From: Permianibacter sp046297695
GTDB taxonomy: Bacteria; Pseudomonadota; Gammaproteobacteria; Enterobacterales; Permianibacteraceae
Assembly: GCA_046297695.1 (NCBI GenBank)
Contig: JBKBHF010000022.1
Span: 1 to 64,000 of the forward strand
DNA: 64,000 bases
Reading direction: 5' to 3'
The notes beneath the pieces are model-generated. The model was given only the letters and a program-made list of their open reading frames with translations, was not told the DNA's origin and made no database searches. Below, piece by piece: positions 58,294 to 64,000 of this stretch (position 1 is the first letter of the stretch; each line of letters begins with the position of its first letter). The translations under genes were made by a program, and so were the position numbers.

Positions 58294-59399
58294 GCGCGCC
58301 TTGTCTGCTGATCGCCGCCGGTGGCACCGGTGGTCATATTTTCCCGGCACTGGCGGTCGCTGACGTCCTGCGCGCGCGCGGCTGGCGGGTCGAGTGGCTC
58401 GGTAGTCGTGGCGGTCTGGAGGAGCAGTTGGTGCCGCCACGCGACATCCCGCTGCACTTGCTGGCGATCAGTGGTTTGCGCGGCAAAGGCATCACGGCTT
58501 TGTTGCTGGCGCCGTTTCGCCTGGTCGGTGCGCTGTTGGCGGCGCGCCGCGTGTTGCAGCAAACACGAGCCGATGTCGTGCTGGGCATGGGCGGTTTTGC
58601 CAGTGGCCCCGGTGGCCTGATGGCGCGCATCAGCGGTCGGCCGCTGGTGATCCACGAACAAAACGCGATTGCCGGTTTGACCAATCGCTGCCTGGCGAAA
58701 GTGGCGACGGTGGTGCTGCAGGCCTTTCCGAATGCGTTTGCCGATGCGGCGATCCGCTCGGTGGGCAATCCGGTGCGAGCTGATTTGTTGAAACTGGCGC
58801 CAGCCGCCGAGCGTTTCGCCGATCGCAGCGGTGCATTGCGGATTCTGGTGGTCGGTGGCAGTCGCGGTGCCGCGGCGTTGAACGAACAGGTGCCAGCCGC
58901 AGTCGCGCAGCTGAACGCCGAGGTTGAAGTGTGGCATCAAACCGGTCGTCAGCAGCAAGCGGCGACGCAGGCGCGTTATGGCGATCGTCGCGGTGTCCGG
59001 GTCAGCGAGTTTATCGATGACATGGCGGCGGCTTACAGCTGGGCCGACGTGGTGATCTGCCGGGCCGGTGCCTTGACGGTTTCCGAACTGGCGGCGGTCG
59101 GTGTGCCGGCAATTTTCGTCCCGTATCCGCATGCGGTGGATGATCACCAGACCGCGAACGCGCGCTATCTGAGCGAGCGCGGCGCGGCGTGGTTGCTGCC
59201 GCAGACCGAGCTGACGCCAGCGGTGCTGGCGGCGCGGTTGAACGCGCTGGCCGATCAGCGTGATGTGCTGAAGAACATGGCGGTAGCGGCCCAGGCCGCT
59301 GCCATTAACGACGCCGCCGAACAAGTGGCGGCCGCCTGCGAGCGCGTAATCGATGCGCGCTATACGCAGGCATCGAACGAGAGGAACGGCAATGGCTAA
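58290..59399 (+). CDS. murG: Lipid II synthase, UDP-GlcNAc transferase MurG
   Basis: A 369-aa GT-B glycosyltransferase that adds GlcNAc to lipid I at the cytoplasmic membrane face. The G loops are AAGGTGGHIFPALAVAD and GMGGFASGPGGLMARI, with HEQNAIAGLTNR and VVGGSRGAAALNEQVP. The C-terminal CRAGALTVSELAAVGVPAIFVPYPHAVDDHQTANA is the donor site. Length is normal. It overlaps ftsW by 4 nt and murC by 8 nt. Confidence 0.97.
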   Translation: MSAPCLLIAAGGTGGHIFPALAVADVLRARGWRVEWLGSRGGLEEQLVPPRDIPLHLLAISGLRGKGITALLLAPFRLVGALLAARRVLQQTRADVVLGMGGFASGPGGLMARISGRPLVIHEQNAIAGLTNRCLAKVATVVLQAFPNAFADAAIRSVGNPVRADLLKLAPAAERFADRSGALRILVVGGSRGAAALNEQVPAAVAQLNAEVEVWHQTGRQQQAATQARYGDRRGVRVSEFIDDMAAAYSWADVVICRAGALTVSELAAVGVPAIFVPYPHAVDDHQTANARYLSERGAAWLLPQTELTPAVLAARLNALADQRDVLKNMAVAAQAAAINDAAEQVAAACERVIDARYTQASNERNGNG

Positions 59400-60840
59400 C
59401 GGTACTTACAATGTGCCGGAAATGCGCCGGATCCGACGCATTCATTTCATAGGCATCGGCGGTGCCGGCATGGGCGGCATTGCCGAAGTGCTGCTGAACC
59501 AGGGCTATCAGGTCTCCGGTTCCGACATGGCCGACAACAGCGTGACCCAGCGCTTGAAAACGCTCGGTGCGACGGTGTTCCGTGGTCATGTCGACAGCAA
59601 TGTCACCGGCTCCGATGTCGTGGTCGTGTCGACCGCGATCAAGCCGGACAACGAAGAATTGCTTGCCGCACGGGCGCACCGCATTCCGGTGGTGCCACGT
59701 GCGGAAATGCTGGCTGAACTGATGCGGTTCCGGCACGGCATTGCGGTGGCCGGCACGCACGGCAAAACCACGACCACGAGTCTGACGGCATCGATTCTCG
59801 CCGAAGGCAATCTCGATCCGACCTTTGTCATTGGTGGCCTGCTGAACAGCGCCGGCACCAATGCCAGGCTCGGCAGCAGCCGCTATCTGGTCGCAGAAGC
59901 GGACGAAAGCGATGCCTCCTTCCTGCATCTGCAGCCGATGGTCTCGGTGGTCACCAACATCGATGCCGACCACATGGACACCTACAAAGGCGACTTCGAG
60001 GAACTGAAGAACGTCTTTGTCGAGTTCCTGCACAACCTGCCGTTCTACGGGCTGGCCGTGCTCTGCACCGATGACGAAAACGTGCGTGAAATTTTGCCGC
60101 GCGTGACCCGACCGATCGTGACCTATGGGTTTGATCCGGATGCCGATGTCCGCGCCACCGACGTCGTGCAGGGTGATGGCCGCAGCCGCTTCAATGTGCA
60201 TCGCCGTGGTCATGCACCGTTGGCGGTGACCTTGAATCTACCGGGCCGGCACAATGTGCTGAACGCGCTGGCGGCAATCGCGATCGGCACCGAGGAAGGC
60301 GTCAGCGATGAGGCGATCGTTCGCGCCTTGGCGCAGTTCAAAGGGGTCGGTCGCCGGTTCCAGTCGCATGGCGAATTTGACACGGCAAACGGCAAAATCT
60401 GGTTGGTCGATGACTATGGCCATCACCCGCGCGAGGTCGGTGCCGTGGTCAAAGCCATCCGCGCCAACTGGCCGCAGCGCCGGCTGGTCATGATCTACCA
60501 ACCGCACCGTTATACGCGCACCCGCGACTTGTATGAAGACTTCGCACAAGTGTTGTCGGAGCCCGATGCCTTGCTGCTGATGGACGTGTACAGCGCTGGT
60601 GAAGCGCCGATCGCCGGTGCCGACGGTCGTTCGCTGTGTCGCAGCATTCGCGCGCGCGGCAAGCTGGACCCGATTTTTATTGAGAACAAGACGGAGCTGC
60701 CGGATGTGCTGGCCAATGTGCTGCGCGATGGTGATCTGTTGCTGACGCAAGGTGCCGGCGACATCGGGGGTATCGCCAAGCAGTTGGCGGCGGTCAAGCT
60801 CGATCTGGTGGCGTTGAAAAGCGTCTGGAGTACGAAATGA
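59392..60840 (+). CDS. murC: UDP-N-acetylmuramate:L-alanine ligase
   Basis: A 482-aa Mur ligase that adds the first stem-peptide residue. The N-terminus IHFIGIGGAGMGGIAEVLLNQGY is the uridine-binding fold, the ATP loop is VAGTHGKTTTTSLTASI, and SRYLVAEADESDASFLHLQP is typical. The C-terminal YQPHRYTRTRDLYEDFAQVL is also characteristic. The ATG at 59392 begins 13 codons into an open frame that starts at 59353 inside murG. A 4-nt ATGA overlap joins it to ddlB. Confidence 0.97.
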   Translation: MANGTYNVPEMRRIRRIHFIGIGGAGMGGIAEVLLNQGYQVSGSDMADNSVTQRLKTLGATVFRGHVDSNVTGSDVVVVSTAIKPDNEELLAARAHRIPVVPRAEMLAELMRFRHGIAVAGTHGKTTTTSLTASILAEGNLDPTFVIGGLLNSAGTNARLGSSRYLVAEADESDASFLHLQPMVSVVTNIDADHMDTYKGDFEELKNVFVEFLHNLPFYGLAVLCTDDENVREILPRVTRPIVTYGFDPDADVRATDVVQGDGRSRFNVHRRGHAPLAVTLNLPGRHNVLNALAAIAIGTEEGVSDEAIVRALAQFKGVGRRFQSHGEFDTANGKIWLVDDYGHHPREVGAVVKAIRANWPQRRLVMIYQPHRYTRTRDLYEDFAQVLSEPDALLLMDVYSAGEAPIAGADGRSLCRSIRARGKLDPIFIENKTELPDVLANVLRDGDLLLTQGAGDIGGIAKQLAAVKLDLVALKSVWSTK

Positions 60841-61808
60841 GTCAGTCTGCCATCCAACGTGCGGCGCTGCCGGCGCCGGCTGCGTTTGGCAAAGTCGCGG
60901 TGCTGTTCGGCGGTACCTCGGCCGAGCGTGACGTGAGTCTGCGTTCGGGCAAAGCGGTGCTGGATGCCTTGCAGCGGGTCGGTATCGATGCCCACGGTGT
61001 CGATGCGGTCGGTGATTTTCTGCTAACCCTGAAAAGCCAAGGCTTTGCGCGGGTTTGGAATGCGGTGCATGGCCGCGGTGGCGAAGACGGCCAGCTGCAA
61101 GGTGCCCTGCAATTGCTCGGCATTCCTTGCACAGGCTCCGGTGTCGGTGCCTCCGCGCTGGCGATGGACAAGGCGCGCGCCAAGCAGCTGTGGCAGGGCA
61201 TCGGCCTGTCGACGCCGAATTTTCAGTTGGTCACCGCCGAGCTGGTGGCGACTGAAGCCAAGGCAGCGGAACTGTTTGGCAAGCTCGGACCGATTCTGAT
61301 GGTCAAGCCGGCACACGAAGGTTCCAGTGTTGGCATGGCGAAAGTGCGGACCCCGGCGGAATTGCAGCAGGCGGTTGGTGAAGCCATGAAATACGACAGC
61401 AGTGTCATTGTCGAACGCTTCATCAGCGGTCCGGAGTACACCGTCGCGATCGTCGGCGACGAAGTGCTGCCGAGCATCTCGATGGTGACGCCGCGCGATT
61501 TTTACGATTACCAGGCCAAGTACCACAGTGGCGGTACGACCCAGTATCACTGCCCGAGTGGGCTGTCGGCCGAAGATGAAGCGGCACTCGGCAAGCTGGC
61601 GAAGTGGGCGTTTGACTCGCTCGGTTGCCAAGGCTGGAGCCGGGTTGATGTCATGCGCGATGCCGCCAGCCAGCAATTTTTCGTGCTGGAAGTGAACACG
61701 GTGCCGGGCATGACCGAAACGAGTTTGGTGCCGAAAGCGGCGAAAGTGGCCGGAATGAGTTTTGAAGAACTGGTGCAGCGCATTCTGCTGCCGACCTTGA
61801 CGGCATAA
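60837..61808 (+). CDS. ddlB: D-alanine:D-alanine ligase
   Basis: A 323-aa ATP-grasp enzyme that makes D-Ala-D-Ala for MurF. Key stretches: VAVLFGGTSAERDVSLRSGKAVLDAL, VWNAVHGRGGEDGQLQGALQLLGIPCTGSGVGASALAMDK, ILMVKPAHEGSSVGMAKV (ATP loop) and FFVLEVNTVPGMTETSLVPKAA (metal and D-Ala site). GRGGEDG replaces the commoner HG..GEDG, with the His kept just before (VHGRGGEDG). The gene lies in its standard slot between murC and ftsQ, with a 12-bp gap to ftsQ. Confidence 0.97.
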   Translation: MSQSAIQRAALPAPAAFGKVAVLFGGTSAERDVSLRSGKAVLDALQRVGIDAHGVDAVGDFLLTLKSQGFARVWNAVHGRGGEDGQLQGALQLLGIPCTGSGVGASALAMDKARAKQLWQGIGLSTPNFQLVTAELVATEAKAAELFGKLGPILMVKPAHEGSSVGMAKVRTPAELQQAVGEAMKYDSSVIVERFISGPEYTVAIVGDEVLPSISMVTPRDFYDYQAKYHSGGTTQYHCPSGLSAEDEAALGKLAKWAFDSLGCQGWSRVDVMRDAASQQFFVLEVNTVPGMTETSLVPKAAKVAGMSFEELVQRILLPTLTA

Positions 61809-61820
61809 CGAGCAGGCACG

Positions 61821-62609
61821 ATGGCGCAGGCGACACGGAAAACCACCGACAGCGTTCCGCTGACCGACAAGGTCAAGGCGGCGCTGCCGTTCGTGTCAGC
61901 ACTGCTGCTGTTGATCGGCGCGACGATGCTGGTGATGTTTATCCAGCAGAAATACCGCAGCGCCGACAGCTGGCAGTTGCAGCGGGTGCGGGTCGAGGGC
62001 GATCTGCGTCAGGTCAAGTCGGCGGATGTGCTGGCGGCGATGCAAGTGCAAGCCGGCATGACGCTGGCAGAACTGGACCTGCGCGCCTTGCATGCGCGCG
62101 TCGCCGCGCTGCCTTGGGTCAAGTCGGTCAGTTTGCGCCGGGTCTATCCGGGCGAGTTGCAGGTCAGTGTCAGTGAGCGGACGCCGTGGTTGCGCTTGAA
62201 CAGCAAAGAATTGATTGATGTCGACGGTAATCCGTATGCACCGGCCAACGCCGCTGCGTTCAATCATCTGCCCGTGCTGCATAGCTCGCATGGTCAGTTG
62301 GCGATCGCGGTGGCCCGGTTTGTCGGCGGCAACGACCAATTGAAGCCGCTCGGGCTGACCATTGCTGAGCTGGCGTTGAGTGGCCGCGGGGCACTGGAAA
62401 TGACGCTGAACAACGGCACTCGCTTGTTGTTCGGACGTGATGATTGGGATGGCCGCCTGCAACGGTTTCTTGGCTTGTATCCGGAGTTGGTGACCGGCGA
62501 GCTGGCACCCAAGTATGTCGATTTGCGTTATGACACCGGCTTTGCGGTGGCATGGCCGGAGCCGGAACTGCCGGCAGCGAAAGCCGTCAGCCGAACGGCC
62601 GGATTGTGA
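61821..62609 (+). CDS. ftsQ: Cell division protein FtsQ
   Basis: A 262-aa bitopic division protein that recruits FtsB-FtsL. It has a cytoplasmic tail, one TM helix (AALPFVSALLLLIGATMLVMFI) and a POTRA domain (LQRVRVEGDLRQVKSADVLAAMQVQAGMTLAELDLRALHARVAALPWVKSVSLRRVYPGELQVSVSER). The beta domain follows with PWLRLNSKELIDVDGNPY. It sits between ddlB and ftsA, as expected. A 97-bp gap with a small GTCCGC/GCGGAC hairpin (62619-62634) precedes ftsA. Confidence 0.95.
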   Translation: MAQATRKTTDSVPLTDKVKAALPFVSALLLLIGATMLVMFIQQKYRSADSWQLQRVRVEGDLRQVKSADVLAAMQVQAGMTLAELDLRALHARVAALPWVKSVSLRRVYPGELQVSVSERTPWLRLNSKELIDVDGNPYAPANAAAFNHLPVLHSSHGQLAIAVARFVGGNDQLKPLGLTIAELALSGRGALEMTLNNGTRLLFGRDDWDGRLQRFLGLYPELVTGELAPKYVDLRYDTGFAVAWPEPELPAAKAVSRTAGL

Positions 62610-62706
62610 GCAGTGATGTCCGCTTGTGCGGACAGCAAAACTACAACAACGGGCGCAGGAGCTGGCGCCGACAATAACCACCGGGCGACCGGTGCTATGG
62701 AAGAAG

Positions 62707-63939
62707 ATGGTGAAAATGGCAGACAAAAAACTCATCGTCGGCTTGGACATCGGAACGTCCAAGGTCGTCGCCATTGTCGGCGAAATTTCGACCGACGGCG
62801 AAATCCAGATTATCGGCCTCGGATCGCATCCGTCCCGTGGCCTGAAAAAAGGCGTGGTGGTCAATATCGAATCGACCGTGCAGTCGATTCAGCGCGCGGT
62901 GGAAGAAGCTGCACTGATGGCCGGTTGCGAGATCCATTCGGTGTACACCGGCATTGCGGGCTCGCATGTCCGCAGCCTGAACTCGCATGGCATCGTTGCG
63001 ATTCGTGATCAGGAAGTCACTTATGATGACGTGCTGCGGGTGATCGATGCAGCACGTGCAGTGGCCATTCCGGCCGATCAGAAAATCCTGCACGTGCTGC
63101 CGCAGGAATTCATCATCGACAACCAGGAAGGCATTCGCGAACCGGTCGGCATGTCGGGCGTGCGGCTGGAGGCGAAAGTGCACATCGTGACGGGTGCGGT
63201 CAGCGCGGCCCAGAACATCGTCAAGTGCATTCGGCGCTGCGGCCTGGAAGTAGATGAGATCATTCTGGAGCAAGTGGCATCGAGCTATGCCGTGCTGACC
63301 GAAGACGAAAAAGATTTGGGCGTGTGCTTGGTCGATATCGGTGGTGGTACCACCGATATCGCCATTTTTACCGGCGGTGCCATTCGCCATACCCATGTGA
63401 TCCCGATCGCAGGCGATCAGGTCACCAACGACATAGCGGTCGCGCTGCGCACGCCGACCCAGCATGCCGAAGAGATCAAGGTCAAATATGCCTGCGCGCT
63501 GAAGCAGCTGACTTCGCTCGATGACACCATCGAGGTGCCGGGCATGGGTGAGCGCGAACCACGCCGCCTGAGTCGGCAGATTCTGGCCGATGTGGTAGAG
63601 CAGCGTTACGAGGAGCTGTTCCAGCTGATTCAGGCCGAGCTGCGCCGCAGCGGGTTTGAAGAGCTGATCGCCTCTGGCATTGTGCTGACCGGTGGTGCTG
63701 CCAAGATGCAGGGTGTGATTGAGCTCGCCGAAGAAGTGTTCCACGTGCCGGTGCGGCTCGGTGTGCCGCAGTATGTGTCGGGCTTGTCGGAAGTGGTGCG
63801 CAATCCGATTTACGCGACCGGTGTCGGTTTGTTGTTGTACGGCCAGCAGCAGCTGGCGCTGCCGCGCAGCAGCGCCAGTGTCGATGACAAGTTCGGCAGC
63901 GTGTTGGCAAAAATGAAAAAGTGGTTCAGCGGTTTTTGA
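62707..63939 (+). CDS. ftsA: Cell division protein FtsA
   Basis: A 410-aa actin-like ATPase that tethers FtsZ to the membrane. Nucleotide-binding motifs: LIVGLDIGTSKVVAIVGEI (phosphate 1), CLVDIGGGTTDIAIFTGGAI (phosphate 2) and GIVLTGGAAKMQGVIELAEEVF (adenosine). The SHS2/1C region holds HVLPQEFIIDNQEGIREPVGMSGVRLEAKVH. The C-terminal amphipathic helix is LAKMKKWFSGF, the membrane-targeting sequence. I chose ATG 62707 (GGAAGAAG upstream); ATG 62716 is an alternative. The last 61 bp of the window are the expected leader of ftsZ. Confidence 0.96.
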   Translation: MVKMADKKLIVGLDIGTSKVVAIVGEISTDGEIQIIGLGSHPSRGLKKGVVVNIESTVQSIQRAVEEAALMAGCEIHSVYTGIAGSHVRSLNSHGIVAIRDQEVTYDDVLRVIDAARAVAIPADQKILHVLPQEFIIDNQEGIREPVGMSGVRLEAKVHIVTGAVSAAQNIVKCIRRCGLEVDEIILEQVASSYAVLTEDEKDLGVCLVDIGGGTTDIAIFTGGAIRHTHVIPIAGDQVTNDIAVALRTPTQHAEEIKVKYACALKQLTSLDDTIEVPGMGEREPRRLSRQILADVVEQRYEELFQLIQAELRRSGFEELIASGIVLTGGAAKMQGVIELAEEVFHVPVRLGVPQYVSGLSEVVRNPIYATGVGLLLYGQQQLALPRSSASVDDKFGSVLAKMKKWFSGF

Positions 63940-64000
63940 TTGGTTTGATTCTCGGTTTGTAAATTTGCCGTTTTGATTTTCGTGATTGAGTTGCAAGGGC

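Noticed and set aside
62619..62634. Hairpin GTCCGC/GCGGAC between ftsQ and ftsA
   Set aside because: Only 6 bp and without T tract; not a credible terminator inside an essential operon.

Overview
The window looks like chromosomal DNA of a GC-rich gammaproteobacterium; this is inferred from gene content, not from a marker-gene comparison. Pointers are the canonical division/cell-wall order mraZ-rsmH-ftsL-ftsI-murE-murF-mraY-murD-ftsW-murG-murC-ddlB-ftsQ-ftsA, a MurE with the meso-diaminopimelate DNPR motif, a FimV-type polar protein, HrpB, PBP1b, a GlyGly-CTERM protein and a TonB-dependent copper receptor. No tRNA, rRNA, insertion sequence or prophage was recognised.

Layout. (1) 1-9381: a type I-C CRISPR-Cas locus read on the minus strand: cas3-cas5c-cas8c-cas7, then cas4-cas1-cas2, a leader and an array of at least 12 spacers that runs off the left edge. 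A plus-strand RHH antitoxin/ParE-RelE toxin pair splits the effector genes from the adaptation genes and shares a 68-bp divergent promoter region with cas4. An internal start with a perfect ribosome binding site in cas8c predicts Cas11c. (2) 9382-22894: mostly housekeeping and single genes: thpR, hrpB, an AdoMet-decarboxylase-like protein, a SET-domain protein, mrcB, a lipoprotein, murI, a choice-of-anchor B/Calx-beta surface protein, an MFS transporter, two small proteins and a PLP-dependent deaminase homologue. (3) 23016-29235: a Gld-like ABC exporter operon with a DUF4340 protein, a compositionally distinct GIY-YIG/membrane-protein pair and a YbjQ-like protein. (4) 29490-38145: a copper receptor, then a carbon-metabolism cluster (mesaconyl-CoA hydratase-like MaoC protein, three divergent HpcH/HpaI-CitE-type lyases, an AMP-forming acyl-CoA ligase). 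(5) 38406-47452: a FimV-like protein, an amidohydrolase, an HDOD protein, an ECF sigma/anti-sigma/coiled-coil operon, a DUF819 membrane protein behind an attenuator-like leader, and a HIT protein. (6) 47551-64000: rnpB, then the dcw cluster up to ftsA; ftsZ should follow just outside.

How the parts work together: Cas1/Cas2/Cas4 acquire spacers; Cas5c, Cas7, Cas8c and Cas11c should form Cascade/I-C, and Cas3 degrades targets. The embedded toxin-antitoxin pair may stabilise the locus and tie adaptation-gene expression to antitoxin level (hypothesis). The lyase/hydratase/ligase cluster is best read as activation, hydration and cleavage of a C5-type dicarboxylate such as mesaconate, giving propionyl-CoA and glyoxylate, or the reverse. 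The dcw genes, with MurI and PBP1b, supply peptidoglycan precursor synthesis and septal assembly, started from a consensus-like promoter with MraZ boxes.
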